Source: Planktothrix agardhii NIES-204
GTDB taxonomy: Bacteria > Cyanobacteriota > Cyanobacteriia > Cyanobacteriales > Microcoleaceae
Direction of reading: 5' to 3'
Assembly (NCBI GenBank): GCA_003609755.1
Contig: AP017991.1
Span: 496,001-560,000 of the forward strand
DNA: 64,000 nucleotides
Shown here: piece after piece, positions 8,467-18,371 of the stretch
How the letters are laid out: each line of letters opens with the position of its first letter
Numbering within the stretch: position 1 is the stretch's first letter
Notes under the pieces: generated by a model
The model's input: the letters and a program-made list of their open reading frames with translations, nothing else
What the model was told of the DNA's origin: nothing
Database searches by the model: none
Made by a program: the position numbers and the translations under genes

Positions 8467-9501
8467 CTAAGCCTGAGAAGCGCGTAATTGTCCACAAGCT
8501 GCATCCGCTTCTAACCCCCTGGAATATCTCACACTCACGGCAATTTTACGCTCTTTTAAGATATCCATAAACTCATTAATTCCTTGGGTATTTGGTCGTT
8601 TATAATCGACTTCTTGAATCGGGTTATAGGGAATCAAATTAACATGACTTTGAAATCCTCTTAACTGACTGGCTAATTCTATGGCGTGTTCGGGTAAATC
8701 ATTTAATCCCGCTAAAAGGATATATTCAAAACTAATTCTTCTTCCAGTTAATTTAACATAATCTCGACATTCTGCAAATAATTGGGATAGGGGATAAGCC
8801 TTGGCGCTGGGAATTAATTCTTCTCTAATATTTTGATAGGAAGCGTGTAAACTCACGGCTAAAGTTACTTGCAAATCATATTCTGCAAATTCGCGAATTT
8901 TTCCTCGTAAACCAACCGTAGAAACAGTGATCATTCGTTGTCCAATTCCCACATCTTGATTCAAGGATTTAATCGCAGCAATCACGTTTTCTGTGTTTAA
9001 TAAAGGTTCTCCCATTCCCATAAACACAATATTACTAACTCGTCGTTGGAAATCCTCTTGGACTGTTAACACTTGATCAATGATTTCATGGGGTTCTAAA
9101 TTGCGAGTAAAGCCGCCTTTTCCCGTCGCACAAAAATCACACCCCATCGGACAACCCACCTGGGAAGAAACACAAACCGTTAAGCGTTTTTCGCTAGGGA
9201 TTCCCACCGCTTCAATAATTTGACCATCGGCTAATTTTAATAAATATTTAATGGTTTTATCAGGAGCGATCGCTTGATAATGAATAGTGGAGCGACCAAT
9301 ATTAACATCCCCAACTGTCTCCCGCCATTGTTTAGAAAATACCGTAATTTCCCCTATGGATTTCGCGCCTTTATGATAAATCCAATCATATAATTGTTTT
9401 CCTCGATAAGCAGGTTGTCCCTGCTGTTTTACCCAGTCGGTGAGTTGTTCTAAAGATAAACCGAGTAGGGGAGTTGATGTCGAGTTTGCAGTAGTAATCA
9501 T
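8467..9501 (-). CDS. rlmN: Dual-specificity 23S rRNA/tRNA adenine C2-methyltransferase RlmN
   Basis: A 344-residue radical-SAM enzyme that methylates C2 of A2503 in 23S rRNA and A37 in some tRNAs. The radical-SAM cluster motif is [19 protein letters not shown] (CxxxCxxC), followed by [13 protein letters not shown] and STVGL. The methyl-carrying cysteine near the C-terminus is in the segment [11 protein letters not shown]. Length and motif order are normal, so the gene looks complete. It is expressed away from the Uma2 gene and toward natH, separated from the latter by the hairpin at 8411-8446. Confidence 0.95.
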   Translation of the reverse strand: MITTANSTSTPLLGLSLEQLTDWVKQQGQPAYRGKQLYDWIYHKGAKSIGEITVFSKQWRETVGDVNIGRSTIHYQAIAPDKTIKYLLKLADGQIIEAVGIPSEKRLTVCVSSQVGCPMGCDFCATGKGGFTRNLEPHEIIDQVLTVQEDFQRRVSNIVFMGMGEPLLNTENVIAAIKSLNQDVGIGQRMITVSTVGLRGKIREFAEYDLQVTLAVSLHASYQNIREELIPSAKAYPLSQLFAECRDYVKLTGRRISFEYILLAGLNDLPEHAIELASQLRGFQSHVNLIPYNPIQEVDYKRPNTQGINEFMDILKERKIAVSVRYSRGLEADAACGQLRASQA

Positions 9502-9554
9502 AACAGTTAATAATAACCAGTATAGGAAAATTAGACAGAAATATATATCAGATA

Positions 9555-10157
9555 TTATATCTGATCCTGTAATATTTGTTCGGCTGTTAGTTCCAGATTA
9601 GGAAAAGTTTTTGATTGAATTTGATCACCTCCAGTAAACTCCAAGCTATCATACCATCCATCAACTAATGTCAGAATTGTGACTTGATTTTCCAAAGGAT
9701 CAACTATCCAATATTCAGAAATTTCCAAAACACTATATTCCGCTTTTTTGGCGCGGTAATCCGTTCGTTTAGTAGACTCACTCACCACTTCAACAATTAA
9801 TAAAGGTACGGGTTGATTCATTGTAATCACCGCTTCTTTATTTTGTAATTCTCGCCATTGTTCTAGTGGTAAAATCACAACATCAGGAATTCTAACTGTA
9901 TCCCATCTTCCCCCACGGGGAGATTGAATACCCAGAACACTCTGAATAGCAGTCCAATTTGAACCCATACGCTCGATTTCTGCATCAAAAGTGCGCTCTA
10001 AAAATTTGATAATTGCACCGTGTTTTCCTGTTCCTAAACTCATATTAATTAGTTCTCCGTTAACCAGTTCATAGCCGGTATCTGTACCATCGTTGTAATT
10101 GAGATATTCAGCTAGGTTTAGGGGTTTTGTTGTTAATTCAGACTTTACAGTTACCAT
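9555..10157 (-). CDS. Uma2-family (DUF820) putative nuclease
   Basis: A 200-residue member of the large cyanobacterial Uma2 family, which has a PD-(D/E)XK fold and unknown biological role. Visible landmarks are [48 protein letters not shown] and [20 protein letters not shown] and K residues are in the expected order, so it may be an active nuclease. It is divergent from the 1044-aa gene with only about 50 bases between starts, so a shared control region is possible. Two more Uma2 genes and a Uma2 fragment occur in the window. Confidence 0.85.
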   Translation of the reverse strand: MVTVKSELTTKPLNLAEYLNYNDGTDTGYELVNGELINMSLGTGKHGAIIKFLERTFDAEIERMGSNWTAIQSVLGIQSPRGGRWDTVRIPDVVILPLEQWRELQNKEAVITMNQPVPLLIVEVVSESTKRTDYRAKKAEYSVLEISEYWIVDPLENQVTILTLVDGWYDSLEFTGGDQIQSKTFPNLELTAEQILQDQI

Positions 10158-10207
10158 AAAAGATTGTAGTATGGATATGACTCATACAATTATGACATAT
10201 TTTGACA

Positions 10208-13200
10208 ATGACTGATCAACATATTCTGCAAGAAACCTTCGATTCCCTTCCCAAATTAGATTATATTCCCTTATTGGATACTATTCTAAAAGAACTTAAA
10301 ACAACAACTACCCCTATTTTTCAACTTTCTCCCGATCAAAATCGTCTCCTAATTCGTGCTTATGATTTCGCCTATAAAATAGCAACTGAAAATAAAACCC
10401 TCAATCCCTTAACCCAAACCACTGGAATTCGCGCCGCCACCGTTAATTTTGAAGATACTGCTAAATTCTGTGATAAAATTAGACAAATTCAACAGTTATT
10501 AAAAGAAAAATTAAATCTAGCTTGTCAACCCGAATCTCCTGAAAATATCCTAGTTAAGATTTGTAGCGATTTGGGAGAATTTAATCAGGAAAAAGATTCC
10601 CTTCCCTTCAACTATGATTTTAGCAAACAACCCCCATTTACCTCCAAACGCCTAACCCTTGAAAATAGTTTTACCCCCAATCGTAGCAGTGGAAGTCATG
10701 CAAATATTAAAGCACATCATTTTAATATTAGATTTACAGGATTAGCAGATTTTCAAGACAATTTATGCGCATATATTCGACATCATATTAATACTATTAC
10801 CGATGAAAATTCATCAGAAAGACAGGATCTCAATGGGTTATTTAATGAACTATCAGATCGACCCGACTCTAGTTTAAATAACCTCAGAAGCATTATCGAT
10901 CAAGAGGCGTTACCTCGTCTTTTACGCGATCTTAAAATCGACTATTTAGAGTATCTCAAAAAAGGATGGAAAAAAACTCATTCTAATGCAAATTCTCCTG
11001 ACTTAACGCTGTTACAAACCTTAATTAATCGCTTTAAAATAGTGATTGAATATGTCAATGATACCAATTTAGATAACGCCCATTATGACATTACTTATTT
11101 AGGAGAAACCGTTAACCTCAGAACCGTATTTTCTCAATCCGATGCGTTTGATAGTTTACCCATTATTCCTGATTATCAAGGAGTAATTGGGGAAAGTTAT
11201 AACCGCAATAGTAATAATTTCAAAGAATTTAATTTAGGAATCCGTTTAAAGTTGAATGGTTCCGTTAGTGCTTATAATGAAAAATCTTCCTTAGATTATC
11301 ATATCGCAGAAATCGACCCTACCAGTCCCCGACATCGAGAATATTTACAAAATTCTAACAAAGCAAAAAGTTTTAAAACTAGAGTTTTAAAAAACGTTTG
11401 TTTGTATTATCTGATTTTTGCGATTGATGAAACAGGAAACACACCCGACGAAGAATATAACCCTATTGTTCAATTTGAACAGGAAGTTTTAAGAGTTTTT
11501 CAGTCCAATCAAACCAACCCAGAAGCAATTACTCAACTTTTATCAACCATCAAAAATAAAATTGCTGATTCTGCTTGGGAAGTCAATCGCAAAGTCAATC
11601 GTTTAAAATCATTTTTGCAAGATTTTTTAATCCAAAAAACAGTTTTAAATTATGAACAGAAAACAGTTAAATTGCGTTTACACAAGGATATTCTTTACCA
11701 AAAACCGATTGATATTATTAATAGTCAAAACTTTTTTAAAATCAACCTAGATGATGATGATACCAGTCGTTCACGCTCATCAGCAAGAGAAGCATTAGCT
11801 TATTTAAAAGTCGGAGAAAATCAACTAAGTCAAGACTCTTTAGCATCTTTAGAAGTAACTTTTACCTTTGATGATGTTCGTTATTTTACCGTGGAGGAAG
11901 AACAGAAATTTGCTCTCAGGTATAATATTGATGGGATTAAAGCACTACCTGTGGTGTTTTATCCCATCAAAAACTTAAATGATGAAGAAATAAAAAAAAC
12001 AGGTAAAAAAATCAAAGCTCATCCTCTATATGAGAAGCATTTTAAAGAGAAAAAACTAATAGCAATTTATTATAATATTACCAAGCTGAGAACAACTATA
12101 TTTAAAGATAATCAATCTCCTGAAGCAAGAATTTATCGCCAAGTCTTTAGTTTATTAACCTATTTGTGTATTAGCGTTTGTCAAAATCCCCTCAAAGACC
12201 AAAATTTGTTTATTCCTATCTTACGATTTCATGTACAAAGTACCATTGATGATAGCGAAGATGAGAAATATTTAAGGACTTTAACTCGATCTTTAGCACA
12301 TATTTTAAGACGAGATTGTTTAGCAAATGATCAGGGATTAAATACTAAGAATAGGGAGGATAAAGGTTTTAACTATCGAGTTAGAAATGCTTTATCTTCC
12401 CTCTATTCCCTGCTTCCCAAACGGTTTAAATTTAATAGTGATTTTAAACCACAATTAGATAAATTAGCAATTGTTGTTGTTTCCAGTTGGGTGAGTGATG
12501 CGGTTTGGAATGAACCGGATAAAAACCAACGGATTTCTAATATTTACGGTGAGATTGTTTTAATTGAAAGAGATCCCGATAAATCCGATATCATTCAAAT
12601 CAATAACTTTAAAACCTTTTCTAGTAACGAAAAACATGAACAATTGTATCAACAACCAACCATAATTCGAGATGAAATCACTAAATTATATGAAGAAAAA
12701 GGATATCGACACTTTTTATATGTTGCGAAAGCACCATACAGTAGACGTTTAGGATTAATTCGCTCAGAATCTGACCCAGATTCCCTATTTTTTATGTCGG
12801 AAACGGTGATTAAATACCTCAAAGATGGAAAACCAGATCTCAAACTGTATCCGATTTTTATGGATACCTATCCTGCTTTGAATTTAAAAACTAAAAATCA
12901 AGAATCTTTCTATATTCCCGATGTAGAAGAATTGAAAAAACTCTCTAATGATCCCAGTCAAAGGACTAAAGTATTTTTAAATTTGTTCACTGGAGTTACA
13001 GTTGATCAAAACCGAACCTTTTTTAATAGTGTAGTTTGCTATAGCACCCTGTTAAATATGTATGATGATGAACATACAAGAGATGTGATTTCAGGATTAT
13101 TAGATGATTCTTCTCCTCTCCAAAAAACGATTTTAAACTATATTCTCTTGTTTCATTTTTCCCGTTATGAAAAAAGCTATAATAAAAATACTAATATCGT

Positions 13201-13342
13201 CTTAAAGTTAAATCCTTATAGTAAACTCATCGGAGATCAAGGATTAGGAACACTTTCAAACTTTACTTACTCCCCCAAAAATATTAATTTTAATACTTTA
13301 GCATTTTTAACCGTTGTTAGAAGTGCGATCTATGATTCATAA
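10208..13342 (+). CDS. Large protein of unknown function, first gene of candidate defence operon
   Basis: I do not recognise this 1044-residue protein. The frame is open from a TTG at 10202, but the ATG at 10208 is a better start. It has no signal peptide or clear membrane segment and is rich in charged and Asn/Lys residues. The only patterned part is about 750-905. There a strand AIVVVSSWVSD is followed by a strand GEIVLIERD, a helix ending EEKGYRHFLYVAKAP, and FLNLFTGVTVDQNRTFFN. That strand-helix order loosely recalls RNase H/PIWI folds, but no catalytic DEDD set is visible, so this is speculation. The helicase-like gene starts 25 bases downstream and must be its partner. Confidence 0.75.
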   Translation: MTDQHILQETFDSLPKLDYIPLLDTILKELKTTTTPIFQLSPDQNRLLIRAYDFAYKIATENKTLNPLTQTTGIRAATVNFEDTAKFCDKIRQIQQLLKEKLNLACQPESPENILVKICSDLGEFNQEKDSLPFNYDFSKQPPFTSKRLTLENSFTPNRSSGSHANIKAHHFNIRFTGLADFQDNLCAYIRHHINTITDENSSERQDLNGLFNELSDRPDSSLNNLRSIIDQEALPRLLRDLKIDYLEYLKKGWKKTHSNANSPDLTLLQTLINRFKIVIEYVNDTNLDNAHYDITYLGETVNLRTVFSQSDAFDSLPIIPDYQGVIGESYNRNSNNFKEFNLGIRLKLNGSVSAYNEKSSLDYHIAEIDPTSPRHREYLQNSNKAKSFKTRVLKNVCLYYLIFAIDETGNTPDEEYNPIVQFEQEVLRVFQSNQTNPEAITQLLSTIKNKIADSAWEVNRKVNRLKSFLQDFLIQKTVLNYEQKTVKLRLHKDILYQKPIDIINSQNFFKINLDDDDTSRSRSSAREALAYLKVGENQLSQDSLASLEVTFTFDDVRYFTVEEEQKFALRYNIDGIKALPVVFYPIKNLNDEEIKKTGKKIKAHPLYEKHFKEKKLIAIYYNITKLRTTIFKDNQSPEARIYRQVFSLLTYLCISVCQNPLKDQNLFIPILRFHVQSTIDDSEDEKYLRTLTRSLAHILRRDCLANDQGLNTKNREDKGFNYRVRNALSSLYSLLPKRFKFNSDFKPQLDKLAIVVVSSWVSDAVWNEPDKNQRISNIYGEIVLIERDPDKSDIIQINNFKTFSSNEKHEQLYQQPTIIRDEITKLYEEKGYRHFLYVAKAPYSRRLGLIRSESDPDSLFFMSETVIKYLKDGKPDLKLYPIFMDTYPALNLKTKNQESFYIPDVEELKKLSNDPSQRTKVFLNLFTGVTVDQNRTFFNSVVCYSTLLNMYDDEHTRDVISGLLDDSSPLQKTILNYILLFHFSRYEKSYNKNTNIVLKLNPYSKLIGDQGLGTLSNFTYSPKNINFNTLAFLTVVRSAIYDS

Positions 13343-13367
13343 ACTATTAATAATTGAGGAATAATCA

Positions 13368-16300
13368 ATGAAATCTTCATTGGGAATACAATTAGGTCGA
13401 GTTTTTGAAATTGGGTTTAATTTAGGAATTTTAACCTATTTTAAACAAAGACAATTTAAACAATCCTATCAGGATATTTATGTAACTCCCCTAAGTCAGA
13501 TTTATCTCTATAAAATTAGTGAAAAATTAGCGAATGAAAATCATTATTTTGATGGGTCAGATCGCAAAACGATTTTGAATTGGGTGAAGTTATTTTTGCA
13601 AAAAGGTTGGACTTCTGGGGTGACTTTTATTCGAGAATATAGGGAAGCAACGGCATGGAAATATGATCGAGAAATTGAGATTGTCTATTTTCAATGCGAT
13701 TTTTATAATGATAACTGTTTTAATCTGATCGAAAAAACTGAAAGCGACGCTTATCGAGAGGTTTTAGAAACTCAAGGGTTTAATAATGTTGATATTATTC
13801 ACTATAAACGCACAGGAGAGTTTTTAAGAGCAGATACGTTATTATTGACTCGCTATCGTGATCAATATCGAATTTTAGTGGTAGATTTATCAACTTTTAC
13901 TACTTCTGCGATCTATGCGATTCAGGATATTAAAAATATTGATACTCTGAAAAATTTATTAAAAAAAGAGTTGAATTATATTCGCTCAAAATCTCAATTT
14001 TGTGGGTTAGAAATCGATCTGGGAGAGAAAAATAACTATCAGGTTTTTTCTCAAAAGTTATACCAATATTTTTCTGCTTTTTCGACCAAAGATAAAGAAG
14101 GGGTAAAAGTTATTCAATCTTGTAGTTATGCTTGGAGTTTTTATGATTTTTTGTTACAAAGTCGCCATTTAAAATCCAGTGATATCGTAAAATTTAACTG
14201 TTTTGGATATAGCGATCGCCTGATTAATGGAATTTCTCTGAATTTAGAATCATCATTAAAGATTTTAAAAACTTGTTATGATATCTACCGGGGTAAAGTA
14301 GAAGTCAATATTAAAGAAAACCGCGAAAAGGTTTTGAATGTGATCAAAAGTAATGGGTCAAAAAGTTTTAAAAATTCTGGTGATTTTGTTAGAAAAATTA
14401 TTGAATCACAACCTAATCAAATTACCTCTATTGCTCATCAAGAAGTCTTAAAAGTTGGGGAATCAGACTTTTTTAATACTGCTGATAATATTCCTGAAAC
14501 CTTACAGCGATCGCTTAATTTAACCCAACCAAACTTATCTCTAAGAGATGCTCATGCTGAGTTAATTCAGCGATCGCTCTCCGACCCCAAAATCCCCTAT
14601 TTATTCCTAACTGGAAACCCAGGAATTGGTAAAACCACAGCTATTGCTAACTATATTTTACACCATTTAGAAGTAGGAACACTCTTATTTTATGTCAGTC
14701 CTCGGATTCAAGTCAATCGGGATATTATCGAAAAATTTTGCGATCCTGTTACCCATCAATTAAAAGATCACATTATTTGTTTAAATACCAATGCGATGAT
14801 TTTAAATGATCAAAAAGGCGGTTGTGCGGTTGAATCTTATTATAATCTATTTTCCGAAGATGTACAAATCGGAAAAGTTAAGTTTTTAAATGCTAGTTTA
14901 GAGCGAGATTATCAGTATAAATCCTCTCAACGATTTGGGCGAAATTCTGAAGAAATTTTAGAAGTAAAACCGCAAAATCAAGCGGGAGTTTTAGCGAGTT
15001 TATCGGAAGCAATTCATACTTGTTTTATTCATCCCGATCAATTTCCTAATAATATTATTGCGACCGCATCAATTCAAGCGTTAAAAGAAACAAGATCAGG
15101 AAATACCTTAAAACATTTAAAACGAATTTTTAGCAGTGTTTATAATTCTTCTACCCGTCGTGTCATTCCTGAAAAAGTTAAACTGCTATCGCAACGGTTG
15201 AAGAATATTTTTATTATGATTGATGAAATTACCGGATCATCAGAAGGGGTTGCTTTTTTACATGGAATTAAGATTTTTATCGAAGAATATGACTTATTAA
15301 ATCCTGATTATGGGTTTAATATTAAAGTGATTACTGCGGATGCTTCTTTAACCTTAAAAGATGTGGTTGAAAGTCATTTATCCGATCAAAACGTCCAAGC
15401 AGATAAAATTTTTGTTCGACAGGTTTCCTCAACCCAGCAACAGTGTTTATGGGTGGATCAGTTTAAATTTTTAAATCAATACCCAGCAACTTTAATTAAT
15501 GCAAATTCCTATCCCGCTTCTCAATTAACAATAGATTATCAAGTCTTGATTCACTCAGTCAATGACCAAGAAAATAACGAAGATAATTCAACCTTAATTA
15601 ATCAAATGATCGATATCATTAAAAGCGATATTTTGCAACGGTTAAATCAAAATCAAGGTCAAATTATTGTTTATATTCAAAATAAGGATAAACTCAAAAA
15701 ACTGATTGATCTAATTGCGAAGCAACTCCCTAAGTTTGAGGTAAAAGAAGATTATTTAGAAATTCATGCGAGTCTTTCTGAGTATGAAATCACCAATATT
15801 CAAAAATATAAGGATAGCGTTAATGTCATTTTTATGACTGCTTCCGCATCTCGCGGTTTATCCTTCCCAAATACCAGGTATATTTTAGTAGAAATTCCAG
15901 GGTTTCAAATCGAACAAAATTTAATGGAAATTATTCAAGTTATCTATAGAGGTCGCGGGGGAAGTTTAGATCAAGGGGAAAAATTTATTAAGTTTTATCT
16001 ATCGGATAAAGCAATCTATTTTACCCCTAAAGTTGATCAAGATAATCACCCTTTATCTCCAGCACAATCTCAGGAATTAGCCAAAATTTCTTTACAAGAA
16101 TCCTGTTTAAGTGCGTTGAATATTCTGATTATTTTAAAAGCATCAATTATGACTCGAATTGTAGGATCGGGTCAAATTGGATTTCAAAGTTATGTGATGA
16201 TTCCAATTGGGGGAAAGTCAATTAAACAAGGAGGAGATAGTTTTTTAGGGTCAATGGTAACTCTATATCAGGAAGTCCAAAAAGAGTCTAAAAAGCGTCG

Positions 16301-17039
16301 TCAAGATCAACGCTTAAAGGAGATTTCCCAACGGTTATTAAATTTATTGTCCGCTCAAAAAATAGAAATTTATCGTCCTCCTGTCACCTCTAAAAATCAA
16401 CAAGAAGTATCTTATTTATCTTTGGGATGGGAAATTTTATCTAAATTGGAAAAAAGTTTAGATCAATTTTTGGATCTTCCCCCATTAGAAAAAACCTATG
16501 TGCGAGGAAGTTTATTGATTATTCCGTTATCGGAAAAAACGGTTAGGGAAATTAATTATATTGATTTATCTCGGATTTTTGCTTTAGAAAATAGCGATTT
16601 TCTTCAACAACTCTGGGGTTTGGCAAAGGAAAATTACCCCAAACAAATTAAGACACTGGTTGCTTCTGCTTTGGAATTAGTCTACAGTTTAGGGGAGGTT
16701 AAAGAGCGATCACAACAAGTAATACAAACTTCTAAAAGTTGCGATCGCTATTATGCTTTTCCCATTCAAACTTTTTTAACTTTTCCCGAATTAGAGGAAT
16801 ATTTTTTAAGTAATTTGCAGTTACCTCCATCCTTTCAGGATATTTTAAGACGCTTAGTTTATGCTCTCGCTTCTGCGGATAATATTCTACCTGCTGATGG
16901 GAATTATAAAAATCTTCCCTATGTGGTTTTTAATACTAACTCGATGGATAAACTTGGTAAAAATTTGTTTAATGAAAATCAACTTTTTCACTCTAAGGAA
17001 ATGAATATTTTAAACTTAATTTTGTCTCAAAGTGATTGA
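13368..17039 (+). CDS. SF2 helicase-like protein with possible nuclease-like N-terminus
   Basis: A 1223-residue protein. Helicase motifs in order: Walker A GNPGIGKTT (416-424), Ia-like LFYVSPRIQVN (440-450), Walker B IFIMIDEITG (Asp619, Glu620), motif III-like ITADASL (655-661), motif IV-like GQIIVYIQN (764-772), motif V TASASRGLSFP (824-834) and motif VI-like QVIYRGRG (857-864). This is the two-RecA-lobe pattern of SF2 translocases. Residues 150-176 (EFLRADTLLL, then ILVVDLST) resemble the D...(D/E)xK hairpin of PD-(D/E)XK nucleases, but Ser replaces Lys, so it may be inactive or a false match. The 360 C-terminal residues are unassigned. It lies 25 bases after the 1044-aa gene, likely co-transcribed and acting with it on nucleic acid. 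Confidence 0.8.
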   Translation: MKSSLGIQLGRVFEIGFNLGILTYFKQRQFKQSYQDIYVTPLSQIYLYKISEKLANENHYFDGSDRKTILNWVKLFLQKGWTSGVTFIREYREATAWKYDREIEIVYFQCDFYNDNCFNLIEKTESDAYREVLETQGFNNVDIIHYKRTGEFLRADTLLLTRYRDQYRILVVDLSTFTTSAIYAIQDIKNIDTLKNLLKKELNYIRSKSQFCGLEIDLGEKNNYQVFSQKLYQYFSAFSTKDKEGVKVIQSCSYAWSFYDFLLQSRHLKSSDIVKFNCFGYSDRLINGISLNLESSLKILKTCYDIYRGKVEVNIKENREKVLNVIKSNGSKSFKNSGDFVRKIIESQPNQITSIAHQEVLKVGESDFFNTADNIPETLQRSLNLTQPNLSLRDAHAELIQRSLSDPKIPYLFLTGNPGIGKTTAIANYILHHLEVGTLLFYVSPRIQVNRDIIEKFCDPVTHQLKDHIICLNTNAMILNDQKGGCAVESYYNLFSEDVQIGKVKFLNASLERDYQYKSSQRFGRNSEEILEVKPQNQAGVLASLSEAIHTCFIHPDQFPNNIIATASIQALKETRSGNTLKHLKRIFSSVYNSSTRRVIPEKVKLLSQRLKNIFIMIDEITGSSEGVAFLHGIKIFIEEYDLLNPDYGFNIKVITADASLTLKDVVESHLSDQNVQADKIFVRQVSSTQQQCLWVDQFKFLNQYPATLINANSYPASQLTIDYQVLIHSVNDQENNEDNSTLINQMIDIIKSDILQRLNQNQGQIIVYIQNKDKLKKLIDLIAKQLPKFEVKEDYLEIHASLSEYEITNIQKYKDSVNVIFMTASASRGLSFPNTRYILVEIPGFQIEQNLMEIIQVIYRGRGGSLDQGEKFIKFYLSDKAIYFTPKVDQDNHPLSPAQSQELAKISLQESCLSALNILIILKASIMTRIVGSGQIGFQSYVMIPIGGKSIKQGGDSFLGSMVTLYQEVQKESKKRRQDQRLKEISQRLLNLLSAQKIEIYRPPVTSKNQQEVSYLSLGWEILSKLEKSLDQFLDLPPLEKTYVRGSLLIIPLSEKTVREINYIDLSRIFALENSDFLQQLWGLAKENYPKQIKTLVASALELVYSLGEVKERSQQVIQTSKSCDRYYAFPIQTFLTFPELEEYFLSNLQLPPSFQDILRRLVYALASADNILPADGNYKNLPYVVFNTNSMDKLGKNLFNENQLFHSKEMNILNLILSQSD

Positions 17040-17064
17040 CAATCCCAAAGACTTATGATATAAT
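17036..17064 (+). promoter_or_regulatory. Perfect-consensus sigma-70 promoter for the ATPase gene
   Basis: TTGACA (17036-17041), 17 bases, TATAAT (17059-17064). The -35 box overlaps the TGA stop of the helicase-like gene. Expected transcription start is about 17071, giving a leader of about 75 bases before the ATG at 17146, which has a GGAAG ribosome site. Confidence 0.8.
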
Positions 17065-17145
17065 GATTGAAGACTTGACTTTCTCTAAAAAATGGTAAAA
17101 ATCAATTTTTCACAAACCTTTTAAATCCGAAATAGGAAGATAACC

Positions 17146-18327
17146 ATGATTCAAGAGATTACCATTAAAAACTTTAAATCCATTGATCAATTGAAACTTA
17201 AACTGGGAAGGGTAACGGTTTTGATTGGTGAAAATGGTTGTGGAAAAACGAATATTTTGGAAGCGATCGCGTTAAGTTCAGCCGCAGCTAGTGATAAACT
17301 CGATCATGAGTTTTTAGCATCCAGAGGAATTAGAATAACGGAACCTCAATTCATGCGATCCGCTTTTAATTCTGATGATCTTAACCAAGATTCTGATGAT
17401 CTTAACCAAGAAATTGAAACATCTTTCCAGTTTAAAAATGATAAGATTATTACCTATAATTTACAACATGATGGTAAACCCTACTCTGGTTGGGTTAGTA
17501 AGATTTCGGGAATTTCAGAGGAAATCTCTGAAATCAAGATATATGATACGTTATTTTATCGAGGTTTTGAAAACCAGGGTATTTTTTCAGGTCTATCAGA
17601 AGCAGATCATGTTCAACAAACCATAAAACGGCATATTATGGAAAATTCTGATAATTTAACTTTAAAAAAATTTTTGATTTTTTCTCCAGAGAACTCAAGT
17701 TTACGAATTTTTAAAGAAGAAGGTCAAATTCAACCTTTGGGAATTCATGGAGAAGGATTATTTAAACTATTAACGGTTTTAAATGCAGAAAAAAATCAAG
17801 AAAAAATTCAAGAGATAAAAGAAAAAATGCAGCTTATAGATTGGTTTAAAGATTTCAGTATTCCTGATGAATTCTCTCTGAATCAAAAAACCCTTAAAAT
17901 TGCTGATCGATACCTTATTTCACGAAAACAAAAATACTTTGATCAAAATAGTTCTAATGAAGGATTTTTATTTTTACTATTCTATTTTTGTCTGTTTATT
18001 AGTGATAATACCCCTAAATTTTTTGCGGTAGATAATATTGATGTTTCCCTAAACCCCAGATTGGGACGTAGATTAGTTCAAGAATTAGTACAGTTAGCAC
18101 AAAAATATGATCGACAGGTTATTTTTACCACTCATAATCCTGGTATTTTAGATGGATTAGATTTGGAGGATGATCAACAAAGACTTTTTGTAATTTACCG
18201 TAATCAATTAGGTTATACTAAAGCAAGAAGGATTTTACCTCCAAAACCTCTGGAGGGACAGGAACCTGTGAGATTATCAGAAGCATTTTTACGCGGTTAT
18301 ATTGGGGGACTACCTAAAAATTTTTAG
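17146..18327 (+). CDS. RecF/ABC-type AAA ATPase of candidate defence operon
   Basis: A 393-residue ATPase. Walker A is GENGCGKTN (28-36) after the RecF-like start IKNFKSIDQLKLKLG. The signature-like SSNEGFLFLLF is at 269-279, Walker B FFAVDNID at 292-299 and the switch His in TTHNPGILDGL (328-338). Asn297 stands where many relatives have the catalytic Glu, though DNID occurs in some AAA_21-type proteins. The middle region (40-260) is short compared with SMC proteins and has no obvious coiled coil. A 21-base tandem duplication (17370-17411) gives two copies of SDDLNQ. It has its own strong promoter inside the end of the helicase-like gene. Proteins of this kind are often the sensor or effector ATPase in anti-phage systems; that role is inference. 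Confidence 0.82.
   Translation: MIQEITIKNFKSIDQLKLKLGRVTVLIGENGCGKTNILEAIALSSAAASDKLDHEFLASRGIRITEPQFMRSAFNSDDLNQDSDDLNQEIETSFQFKNDKIITYNLQHDGKPYSGWVSKISGISEEISEIKIYDTLFYRGFENQGIFSGLSEADHVQQTIKRHIMENSDNLTLKKFLIFSPENSSLRIFKEEGQIQPLGIHGEGLFKLLTVLNAEKNQEKIQEIKEKMQLIDWFKDFSIPDEFSLNQKTLKIADRYLISRKQKYFDQNSSNEGFLFLLFYFCLFISDNTPKFFAVDNIDVSLNPRLGRRLVQELVQLAQKYDRQVIFTTHNPGILDGLDLEDDQQRLFVIYRNQLGYTKARRILPPKPLEGQEPVRLSEAFLRGYIGGLPKNF
17370..17411 (+). repeat. 21-bp exact tandem duplication inside the ATPase gene
   Basis: Unit TTCTGATGATCTTAACCAAG plus A occurs twice back to back with no difference. The frame is kept, duplicating seven residues in a poorly conserved part of the protein. This suggests recent slippage. 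Confidence 0.85.
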
Positions 18328-18371
18328 TTATGACTACTTTTACTTTTGGATTAATTACTGAAGGACTCCAA

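Noticed and set aside
10158-10207. A defined promoter between the Uma2 gene and the large unknown gene
   Set aside because: TTGTAG and TACAAT are only 15 bases apart; too weak to annotate.
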